A DNA stretch of 64,000 nucleotides from assembly GCA_025267735.1 (NCBI GenBank), contig CM046294.1, positions 8,776,001-8,840,000 on the forward strand, in the 5' to 3' direction. The notes beneath the pieces were generated by a model that was given only the letters and a program-made list of their open reading frames with translations, was not told the DNA's origin and ran no database searches. Positions 55,301-64,000 of this stretch are shown here, one piece after another. A program made the position numbers and the translations under genes. Position 1 is the first letter of the stretch; every line of letters starts with the position of its first letter. This stretch comes from Mactra quadrangularis (taxonomy: Eukaryota > Mollusca > Bivalvia > Venerida > Mactridae).

Positions 55301-57380
55301 ATCTTAAATAACTTGTTTGTAAATCATTTAATTTGTTTGAAATTCAAGCTAAGTATTTTAAGGGTTAAGAACGAACTATCTAAATTTTATTACTTCTGTT
55401 AATATCTTAATTAACAAAAAAGATATTTGATGAAATATTTTGTCATCGTTAAATAGGAATTCAATGATATAATCCGAGGATTCCAACTGTAATGACCTAC
55501 TTACCAATTGGATTGCTTCAGATTTTATCAGGAAAAGATAACTGACTAAAGTACCTAATTTCAAGTCCGCTTCCATATACCTGTTCAGCAAATTTTACAA
55601 GAATGTAAGATAACCCCTGATCATTGAATCTCTTTCAGGCAAGTGATCTCTCACAGCACTGATTTACACCTGGGTGTAGTCGAACAACTGTAGATATCTA
55701 CATCTCTTGCTCAATGAAACTAGCAATGCTCCTGGCGGGTTTCGAATCCGGGATTTCTCGATCCCTAAGAACTTTCTACTACTGGACCATTGATCCATCT
55801 TTAACAACATTCCACATGAAAATAAGGTATTGGAAGCAGTAGTCCAATCATTATGGTAGGACGCGCACTTTGGAATCAAAAGGTTTCAGGTTCCAACCCC
55901 GCTATAGGCACTGCTTATTTTCTTGAGCGAGAAATCTACCTGGGATTGCTTCACTTCAACCAGGTGTAAAATGAGTACCTGCGAGGGTGGTATGATTCCG
56001 TTGCGCCCATCTGTCGCATTCACAAAGCGGAGTAAAAGACTTCCCATGGAGACTGATTGATAGATACCAGTAGCCCGAAGGAAATAGCTGTAAAGTTAGT
56101 GAACGTGCATTGACATGAAACATAGACTATAAAAAGCCATTATAGTACTTCACTTTACCTTACTTCTAAGTTTCATCTTTCCAATTTTCTTGTAACACCA
56201 TGTTGTGCAAAACCCATGTGTTTTGATTTACTCTATACCCGACCTCCTCATACAGCAATTCTAGCTTCATGTGAAAAATTTGCTAGTAATTTTCTTGCTC
56301 AAAGAAATTTTAAATTGTCTCAAATGAAACTCAAACAAAAAATACCTTGATCTATTGGCGCATTCTACTGGCAATCATATTCATGTATGTAGCAGATATG
56401 GCTTGATTTCATACACATTTTAGAATATCCGCTATACAGGGTCATGTTCAGGGTCATATTCAATAACGACTGTTAGCGAACCTTACGAGTCCGGGACAAC
56501 TTAACCCGAAGACAACTCAACCCGTGGATAACTCAAGTCATGTTACAATGTAGGACAACTCAAACCGTTAGTGAGGCATTGAGCTTTCTTGGGTTGAGTT
56601 GTCTTTGGGATGAGCTGTCCCAACTCTAATGTTATGGAGCGTTCAGGGTGAATGAACACGCTGCAGTATAGAGAATGCATTAGTTATTGTGAAATAATGG
56701 AAGTTTTGACTATTTGAAGGCATCAATGCTTTATTTGAGAAAAAATGTCTCTAAGTAAAACCATATCGCTATACATGTATATACTCTTATCATTATTCGG
56801 AATGATTCTAATAGTGGAAATGCACTCGTCTGTATTAAATTATGTCGTAAACACTGTATTGAATATCGCAAACACACATATATTAAGCTGTATGCACATT
56901 TTCGTTGAGTTTGGTCATGAAATGATTTCTACAACCAAGTTCCTTCATACCATTGATTTTAATCATATAGGGCAAATGTCAGTCACTGACGAAGTACAAT
57001 GCATCCAGAGATTTAGCCTTACCAAGAACAGTGAGTATGTTGACTGACCGTCGTGATATAACCTATACAATTGTACGTTGCTACGGCGTTAAACCCAACA
57101 AAAAATAACCTATACATACCTGATGTTTTGATACGACAGGTAAGAAATTGTCGATTGGTTTACTACTGTTGTCATATAACCTGCAATCATCTGTATATAA
57201 CACATCTATAGGTCTGGATGACTCACTAGCAATAGGATATATAAACAGGCTTGTATGTAGTGAACATACACAGGTCTGATCTTCAGCTTGGTTCGTTGTC
57301 ACAACAAATGAGTGCACTCGCATAATGGATACATTTATCACTAATGTTGCTAATACTGAATTAATAAACTGTTTAAACAT
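52213..57380 (-). CDS. Secreted protein: SH3-like part, Thr/Pro linker, NlpC/P60-like C-terminal domain (tentative), 5 exons
   Basis: Exons 57120-57380, 55044-55119, 53516-53817, 53131-53247 and 52213-52311 (minus) join in frame to 284 residues plus TAA. Residues 1-24 form a signal peptide (MFKQFINSVLATLVINVSIM...). Residues about 34-105 (TCVCSLHTSLFIYPI ... HQTGYVFQDNDVYHVSC) recall a bacterial-type SH3 domain. Residues 113-160 are a mucin-like Thr/Pro/Ser linker. Residues 161-284 hold VKCTDG (Cys 184), APDPSLWLPGLQAV, YTPIAIFDN, NAGILL and HVIEW, an order like BPSL0067/NlpC-P60-like amidases. The usual His after the 'IAtF' strand is not obvious, so it may be a binding protein rather than a hydrolase. 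Such SH3-plus-NlpC proteins act on peptidoglycan; a defence role is inference. Gene structure is well supported, family moderately. Confidence 0.8.
52400..52545. repeat. Dispersed repeat, second copy at 58940-59085
   Basis: 'aaaatataacatgtattaaa', 'gacacaat'-like and 'gtgcccatttcttaaaaaa' blocks recur in order at 58.95-59.08 kb with moderate divergence. Within the last intron of the secreted-protein gene. Family unknown. Confidence 0.5.
52609..53061. repeat. Minisatellite, 21-22 bp unit
   Basis: Unit 'gttgaaatcgtgaattcgtg' plus 'aa', about 20 copies, with the first few inverted ('cacgaattcacgatttcaac'). A longer block with 'cttgaattcgtgaagttaaa' appears twice, about 160 bp apart, showing higher-order duplication. 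In the last intron of the secreted-protein gene. Confidence 0.9.
53131..53247 (-). CDS. Secreted protein exon 4
   Basis: 117 nt, 39 codons, phase 0: AVKYCNQIAKYTPIAIFDNH, then SKYQRNAGILLECYGNIIY. Acceptor ttcacag, donor TAC/gtaagt. Confidence 0.8.
53516..53817 (-). CDS. Secreted protein exon 3 (Thr/Pro linker and start of C-terminal domain)
   Basis: 302 nt after ctttttcag. It begins (L)TTTKPPVTTPTTSSTTSS and ends SAPDPSLWLPGLQ at CAG/gtaata. Extracellular O-glycosylation of the linker is likely. Confidence 0.8.
53946..54192 (-). mobile_element. tRNA-Pro-like SINE, head truncated
   Basis: Same body as 34651-34925 ('ggtttaacgccgtgtcaaca', 'ggagaagtgtcc', 'gggttcgaatccc' read on the minus strand). 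The A-box end is replaced by 'caaaatcaaattc'. Confidence 0.7.
54401..54456. repeat. Inverted copy of the 39661-39730 repeat
   Basis: 'cccacgaatccttccgagat' and 'catgaaaggtcgaggtgttc' are the complement of the 39.66-39.73 kb sequence. Confidence 0.55.
55044..55119 (-). CDS. Secreted protein exon 2
   Basis: 76 nt: TGYVFQDNDVYHVSCPVFKV then DREDM plus one base. Acceptor atttcag, donor gtatgt. Phase agrees with both neighbours. Confidence 0.75.
55668..55800 (-). mobile_element. SINE head
   Basis: Minus strand: 'atggatcaatggtccagtag' (A-box-like), 'cggattcgaaacccg' (B box), then 'attgagcaagagatgtagat' and 'ttcgactacacccaggtg'. In intron 1 of the secreted-protein gene. Confidence 0.6.
55853..56075 (+). 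mobile_element. SINE, opposite orientation to its neighbour
   Basis: 'atggtaggacgcgcactttg', 'tcaggttccaacccc' (B box) then 'cttgagcgagaaatctacct', 'caaccaggtgtaaaatga', 'gattgatagat'. Together with 55668-55800 it makes an inverted SINE pair. Confidence 0.6.
56465..56664. mobile_element. MITE, CAGCGTGTT family, copy 3
   Basis: 'gttagcgaaccttac', 'gacaactcaacccgt', 'gggttgagttgtc' and 'gaatgaacacgctgcag' match the copies at 20.8 and 26.1 kb. Confidence 0.65.
56919..57107 (+). mobile_element. SINE tail (Lys-type family)
   Basis: 'tagggcaaatgtcagtcact', 'tgactgaccgtcg', 'ctacggcgttaaacccaaca'. It abuts exon 1 of the secreted-protein gene on the donor side. Confidence 0.65.
57120..57380 (-). 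CDS. Secreted protein exon 1 (signal peptide, SH3-like part)
   Basis: ATG at 57380; 87 codons to donor CATCAG/gtatgt. The hydrophobic leader is followed by TNQAEDQTCVCSLHTS and LYTDDCRLYDNSSKP. A SINE tail ends about 13 bp past the donor. Confidence 0.8.
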
Positions 57381-60143
57381 GGCTAGTGTATGGGTGTGTT
57401 CGCTCGGGTTAATCTGAAAAGAAACGAAGAGAAATAATTCTATCTCGTAATTCAGTTGAAATCAAAGTTTAAGTGCAGCTTAACTTTGAAACTAGATTTT
57501 CAGTATTATTTTTTTTATTTTACTTCCACCCATGGTATTATCATCAGTCATCCTATATTCGACACTATGGTTTCTCTCTACGAATATTGACTACCGAAGT
57601 CAGTGTATACGAATTCCTCGTATATAGTCTGAATATCAATAAAAATATTTTCTTCTGACAAGTCATGGTTTATTTAATCTTTAGTTATGAGTATGGGATA
57701 TTTTATAAAAATTGACTACACTGTGAAGTTAGTTTGTATTTCTTTGAACACATCATATCTACTTTACAAGTATTGACGGGCCTTGTACAATAACTAAAAT
57801 GCTATAATATAATATACAGACAAGTGGCTATGCTATTAGATGATCGTTTCACTCAGGCTTATATATTAAATGCGAAAAATATAACACACAACACAGAAAG
57901 TAATTTATCCTACCTTACTTTACATTGTAACACATTAATATAAAAATCAACAATACAGTATATGACTGTTTACTAAATAATGTAAAGTGTTCATTTTAAT
58001 GAATACAAATATAATTTATGAAGATATAATGTTAAAATTTGACAGAAAGTATGTCAAAAATTATAAAACAACAGTACAATGTAGTACAGTGAACTACTTA
58101 CTATTTAAGCCATGATAGTAAAATGACTTGTGTTCCTTATCTATTGGGAAATCCCTGAAACTTATCTTAACATTGCTAAGAGATTTATTATAGGGCGAAT
58201 ATCTATTATCATATGTTAACTTGTAGTTCGAGTGCCAACTCCTCCAAAATAGCCCCTTTAGTGATAGAGACCGACAATATTTCCTAGTGATTGTATTGGT
58301 CGATGTTTAACTTTACAACCGGAGCCATCTATGATCAATCCAGGTTACAGACAATTTGACCCAGAATTCAATGTTCAAACACATGAAGATAGATTCCATG
58401 CTCAATACTCAGTATTTTTTCTGTAAGGAATTTCATTTCATAAAACTAAAGGGTATACTAAAGTGACACATAAAGTCGGCTTTAGTAGTTAAACCTTAAT
58501 GTAAATTGAAACAATGGGAATTTAAATGGTGTGACATGTCGGACATTTTTTTCGCTTCTAATAATTTATATAGGTTTGGTTTTCCACAGAATGAAAATAT
58601 TCGTAAAAACAAGCAACCGCATAACACACAAACCAACAAATTCAAACTGACGTTTAATAAATTTAGATTTTTATAACAAAGAATTATTAAAGTATTCATC
58701 CGCTTGCATCACAATAGTCAGACTGTAATCTAGCAGTAAATTAACCACAATAGATTAGAACCTGTGAACCAATCATGTAATGTTGTATGTATGTAATATG
58801 TTAATAACACCAACCAGACAAGTGTGATTACAATATTAATGTCTTGTTAATTAATCAATTTAAAACATCATGTTATCATTTAAAGCCACAATATGAAGAT
58901 AAATAAGAAATAAAACTTAAAGTAGTAAAGTATCTATTAACAGCAGATTTGAAAACTGTTTCACAACCATGAAGTTATCAAAATATAACATGCGTTAAAG
59001 ACACAATAAACAATTCAAACTATTCTGCTGTCTAGATTAAAGTTTGACCAAGTGTCCATTTCTTAAAAAATGTGGTTGCTTTTATAAGAACACACTACAT
59101 AATTATTGTATTCATTGTATGCTAATGTTTAATATACATAATCCAAAAAAGTTAAGAACTTAATTATGCAATTCGGAGTAAGTTTTTCCTCTAAATTAAG
59201 ACTTCATCTCAAACATTCTGTGATCACAACTACTGTTTCAAATACTGACAAGCAAATTCTACTTTCGGTTTTGATCTACTTTCACTTTGAAATGCAACAA
59301 ATGGCATAAACATAAATTAAGCAATATTTGCTTTCAATTAAAATATAGGCCTATTATTCATTAGAGGTGTTGAAATTGATAAATGTCTATTTTCTTTGCA
59401 GTCCAAAAAAACAGTGTTACTTTTGATAATGGGGCTTTAAACGAATATTCATTTACATTGATTTAGTATTGTTCACATAACGCCCATTACAACGTATGTT
59501 TGACGTTTACAATTCAATGTTACGCTAAATCAGTTATAATCATTTTCACGCAGTAATGGGAAATCACCGAAAGTATATACGACGTTATTTTTCCGTAGTA
59601 GCTAATAGACAGGTGAGTTCAGAAATAAACACTAACGTATATGTTACTATATATAGACAATAGCTGTCAATCATAAACCGTCTGTTGATCTTACCACACA
59701 GATAAGTAAATAAATAGATAGTAATATGAGTTAATATAACCATAAAACCAACACCAACGTCAGCCAACCTTGGCCAATCAGCTTTGCTTAATTTCGGTAA
59801 AACAATAAGATGATATAGCGAAATGAACGCACGTTGTTACAACCAATGATACCGTATTTTTAAATTTGGGTAATTCCGTGGTTAGTACGTACTGCAATCA
59901 TTTTTATCTAAGCACACTATCAACGACCATTCATTAATAACTTAACTTTCGAACTGAACATTTTAGACGCTAACCATTTTAATTATTTTTAATTTAATGA
60001 AATCCATCTAAAAACTATAAAGATAATTGAAAAGTTGCTGCTGAAATCCATTTTTTACAAAACTGTTTGAACATTTTTATGGAATTTTACAATTGAAACT
60101 ACACCAAAAATATTTTTACAAACATTGAAATTATATTTTTACA
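57381..60143. other. Intergenic between divergent genes
   Basis: Promoters of the secreted-protein gene (minus) and the repeat-protein gene (plus) are expected here but cannot be pinpointed. It contains the repeat copies at 58940-59085 and 59255-59440. No gene is recognised. Confidence 0.45.
59255..59440. repeat. Dispersed repeat, uninterrupted copy
   Basis: Same family as 38605-39000 ('attctactttcggttttgat', 'ttcattagaggtgttgaaat', 'gataaatgtctattttcttt'), without the palindromic insertion. Confidence 0.7.
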
Positions 60144-60492
60144 ATGGAATTAAACATGCTCATGAACGTTTTTATAGTGATTCTACAAGTGGCCAGTGTT
60201 AGTGCAATCGTACATGACAAAGAATCGTCTCATCCGTTGTTAGCATCTTTATTTAGAACAGCAAACCGGGTACCAACAACCAGACGGGTACCAGGACATT
60301 CAAGATTACAATTATTGTCTCACAGACCTTCATACTCGATACATGATGCCAAGAGATACTACAACAAGTTTGTATCACAGTATGGTACCCTGGACTCATC
60401 TGATGATAAACCTTCCAAGGAATATACATCTGGCAGTGTGACACCACCGATCATAGGTTATCCGTCAAGAAGACTTAGACCAACAATCAGAG
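60144..60492 (+). CDS. Repeat-protein exon 1 (signal peptide, Arg-rich part)
   Basis: 349 nt from ATG to donor AGAG/gtaaat. It encodes the leader, then HDKESSHPLLASLFRTANRV and, near the end, PPIIGYPSRRLRPTIR. Confidence 0.8.
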
Positions 60493-63400
60493 GTAAATGA
60501 TTTTTACTTCTTTATATTATCATCGTTATTGTTCCACTGATATGATACACGATACAACAATTTATTTATAGTCAGAATAAATTACTCAAAAACTGGTTAT
60601 GAATAACTGTTGAGCCGACTTATTTAGTTGCATTTGTAATTTCGTATTAATAAATTATTTGTTCTCGATTATGAGATGAGTTCTTTTAACTTAGATTAAT
60701 CACGTTTGAGTCCGCTTCCTGATCCCCAAGTAGTAAGGTAGTAGGATTAAGTGTCTTATTCAAAGCAGCAGATAGGTTTTGGATGTGAGCTGGTCCACCT
60801 CGGAGCCGGCTATCCAACGATTATAAATCCAACGTCGTAACTACATGGCCATGCCCGCGTCAGTAATGTAGTCATAGATTGATAAATAAATGTTTTTTTT
60901 TGATAACTGTAGTCTTAAACAAACATTAAACCCATGCACACTTTATTCTGTGTATATAGACAAAGTCGGCCAATACTAACTCTAAACTACGAGGGGTGTA
61001 CCAGTAAATCGTGGACTCTCAATGTATTTACTTCATATTTACTTTAACAAATTTGTTTAGTCTTACTTTTGTTACAAAATTGTTACATCAGTCTCAAAAT
61101 GTAAGTATGGACAATGACATAATGGTCCACGGGTGAAGAATCCATCTTAATTTTGAATAACACTCAGTAGTTTTTGGTACGATAAATTCAGTGGATATAT
61201 TACACAATGAATAACTACTCTACCACATATAGTATGCACAAGGTATACTTAATGATTCCTTTCGTCTGTCTATGTGTTTGAATTCAAATCTATACCCATC
61301 CATGTTGTGCAAGGCTGATTATGAAACTGAGTTGCAATTACATAGACTCATTCTTGTCCTAACGTCACCTTATCTCATTGATGTCACATTTTTTGTGTTT
61401 CGATGCAAACGCGTATTGCACTCTTTTATACGTATATTATGATCTGAGATTTGGTGTGATAATATATAGATAATTTCTGCGAATGTCTATGTAAAAATAA
61501 AATGCAATTATAAAGTTTAATTTTAAATTTTACTGAACACTTGAACTCAGTATGAACGAATATACAAGTGTATATAGTGGTTGCGCCGCATGCGCATACC
61601 TTGTATTAGCTTAACATTAAAATGACGCCTTTAATGCCAATACTTATTGGTCAAATGCCTAATTTGTATGAAAATATGACTAACAAACAGTCTTGTAAAT
61701 TATGATCATTATGTGACGTAAGGAAAGAAAGTTATGGACAAAGTACACGATTTACTAGTATGTCTATTAGTATAATTAATTGTCAAGTTTTAAAAAAATA
61801 GTTGTTCTGATGATCAATTTTTTTAACTATTTAATACAAACAAATACTACGTTGAAAGGTGGACATTTACGATGGTTTTACTGTACATTCACTTATATAA
61901 AGTTTGTCTCTGCTGTGGTCTGCTCCTTTTATTTATCTATGTGATAACGCATTATATTGTATAATAAGTTACTTTATAAATGTTTACATGATGTTCTTGC
62001 TAATTTTAATCATGAGCATGAAACACGATTCAATTTTAGACGAAACCACAAATAAACATATCTTAACAATAGATACCTTATATATATTATAACAAATGCA
62101 CGATACATTACACATGCTATGTTTATAATAATATAAACCATTTTTCACAGTTTAATGATTGTTGTTTAAAATTATATCTAAATGAGTCGTAGATGTCATT
62201 TACATAATGCGGTTAAATTAAGGATCACTTACGTAAGGTAACATATGACATTGGTTAATTTGTAGAAAGGTTGGCAAAGGTGGTTGAGTTAGGTTTCAAT
62301 GTTGCGTTTTATTAAATGTTCGAAATGCATAAAAAAGTCTTCATTTTCTGATTTCAGATAACCGCCAAGGAATACTACAAAGACGGCTTCCGTGTAGACA
62401 CTGTAATTTCGGCAGACGAAGATTTGTACCACGTGGCAGTATATTTGGATACCCATCAGTCCGTAGGTGGACTCCACCACGGCCAGTGATGAGACCACAG
62501 GGTATTCCGAGTATATCTAACAGTATTGTGCCAAGTAAATCAATCGATGCTAAATCTCCAGACAAAGCAATCGTTTCTAATGAATTTCACACTGGAAATG
62601 ATGTTTCCGTTAAACCAGTGAACACAATAAACGCAAATATACTAAAGTCAAAGCAACAAGACCATACTCTCAACCCATCTCATCAGATATTAAACAATAT
62701 ACCAACAAGTGTGCTGAAACAAGTGATTGCATCACCTCAATTAGATAATGTTATCATGAACGTTTTAAATAAACAGCCGATGGATACACCTGTCGCTGTA
62801 AAGACCCCTCCTAAGACAATTTCAATTTTACCGATAGGAGAATCTACAGACAAGAGTTACACATTGCCATTTGTTCCTAAACCACATCTTACACAACCCG
62901 AACTTCCCATTGACGTTAACGGTCCGATAATTTCAAACACAATGAATAAACATCCCGTTCTTGGTGCAAAAAATACACTGGGCACAAATATTCAACCCGT
63001 AAATATATTCGACAAACAAGTTCCTGTTATTGATGGGCACATAAACTCACATGACAAACAAGTACATCCTGTCCTTGCTGACAAACAACTATTAGATACA
63101 CATAAACCATTAGCTATCGGTAGTGAACAATCTCTAAACTTACAAGTTCCTCCTGTTATTGGCAGTGTAAAACACTTACCTCCTGCTATGGGAGAAATTT
63201 TGACTCAGGACAAGCAGTTACCTCCAATTATAAGTGACGTAAATACAGTAAACTCACACATACCTCCCATTATGGGTGATGTAAACACACTAGGCTCACA
63301 GTTACCTTCTGTTATGGGTAACGTTAACACACTAGGCTCTCACATATCACCAGCTATTGGTGACTTTAACACATTAAGCGACCAAACACCTCCATTAATA

Positions 63401-64000
63401 GGTGAAATAAACGTTCCTTCACACAGTGCTAATACAATTCATCCAACCGTAGACGCAATTCAGGGGAATAAATTAAATGCATTTGATACAATTGATCAGT
63501 TCAATGGGAATCACCAAACCCAAGAATTTATCAATAAGCATATTCCACCATTAGATACATTTCGTCCAAATGAAGGTAATACACATATTGTTCCTACAAT
63601 TAATGGCATAGTAGGAAATTTCGATTTAGTGAATCTGGAAAATAACAACGGCGATATAATAGATCCGTCAGTTATACCGAACCTCAATGTTATTGGGGAT
63701 ATATTACAAAACAATGTAAGTCCACAAGGCATCAGCACCATTGATAAATTGCCTATAGAAACTGCCGTGCATTCACCGTCAAACAATATGATAAACCACA
63801 ATCTTGACAATCCTGTGACTCTAAATGAAGTACAAGTTGAAAACGTCGTGCCGAAAGTCAATATACTGGCAACAGACATCCACCAAGAAAGTTTCCCTTC
63901 AAATTCAATACCACTTGTTGAAGGCAGCAAAGCCGATATGAATGTTATTCCGTTGCAAGTAGGCACCGGGGAAGTCAGTCATTCACTTGACAAGTCTCTC
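60144..64000 (+). CDS. Secreted repeat-rich protein, partial (exons 1-2; runs off right edge)
   Basis: Exons 60144-60492 and 62358-64000+ join in frame (AGA G/AT) to 664 residues with no stop before the window end. The start MELNMLMNVFIVILQVASVS opens a signal peptide. Residues about 30-160 are Arg/Pro-rich and basic (RTANRVPTTRRVPGHSRLQL; RWTPPRPVMRPQGIP). The rest is Asn/Ile/Pro-rich and low in aromatics. A 14-residue repeat runs at 63147-63420: LPPAMGEILTQDKQ, LPPIISDVNTVNSH, IPPIMGDVNTLGSQ, LPSVMGNVNTLGSH, ISPAIGDFNTLSDQ. No conserved domain is recognised. It could be an extracellular-matrix, byssal or shell-matrix-like protein, which is inference only. Cysteines are very rare. Confidence 0.8.
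60493..62357. other. Intron 1 of the repeat-protein gene
   Basis: 1.87 kb, AT-rich. 60705-60880 looks like a decayed SINE ('gagccggctatccaacgatt', 'gaccatgcccgcgt'-like). Nothing else is recognised. Confidence 0.5.
62358..64000 (+). CDS. Repeat-protein exon 2 (open at window end)
   Basis: Begins after 'ctgatttcag' with (D)NRQGILQRRLPCRHCNF and stays open for 1,643 nt, by far the longest non-satellite open frame in the window. Codon use is mixed and not low-complexity DNA, supporting real coding. Confidence 0.8.

Noticed and set aside
59585..59767. 60-codon minus-strand hydrophobic frame
   Set aside because: Short, AT-driven hydrophobicity, no promoter or splice context.

Overview
This is animal nuclear DNA: spliced genes with canonical GT-AG introns, tRNA-derived SINEs, many MITE-like elements, decayed LINE fragments and minisatellites. 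A urease with a fused gamma-beta layout, its accessory protein UreG, and SINE tails of the form 'gttaaacccaacaaaa' suggest a lophotrochozoan, most likely a mollusc. The species cannot be read from the window.

Layout. (1) 1-22613, minus strand: the 5' part of a urease gene. Seven phase-consistent coding exons (22573 down to 1203) encode the gamma domain, the linker and most of the beta domain. The catalytic alpha domain lies beyond the left edge. Intron 1 (5909-22447) is 16.5 kb long because it holds a 14.25-kb terminal-inverted-repeat element (6526-20774). That element is built of two oppositely oriented arrays of a 126-bp satellite (about 38 and 45 copies) around a 2.5-kb core. (2) 25993-39147, plus strand: the urease GTPase chaperone UreG in seven exons, divergently arranged to urease. 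A complete 1,370-bp element (24038-25407, target duplication TACCTT) sits between them. (3) 39988-51329: an 11.3-kb element with the same ends (TGTTGAACC...) and its own 6-bp duplication (AAGCTA). It carries a 2.6-kb unit in three tandem copies. (4) 52213-57380, minus strand: a five-exon secreted protein with an SH3-like N-terminal part, a Thr/Pro linker and a C-terminal domain that tentatively resembles bacterial NlpC/P60-like (BPSL0067-type) domains. (5) 60144-64000, plus strand: a secreted low-complexity protein with 14-residue Pro/Gly repeats, running off the right edge.

Urease and UreG act in one pathway: UreG is the GTPase that delivers nickel to apo-urease. Here enzyme and chaperone genes are neighbours. 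The rest of the window is dominated by transposable elements, several inserted within tens of bases of urease exons. The long open frames across the 126-bp satellite are artefacts of its length (3 x 42) and are not annotated as genes.
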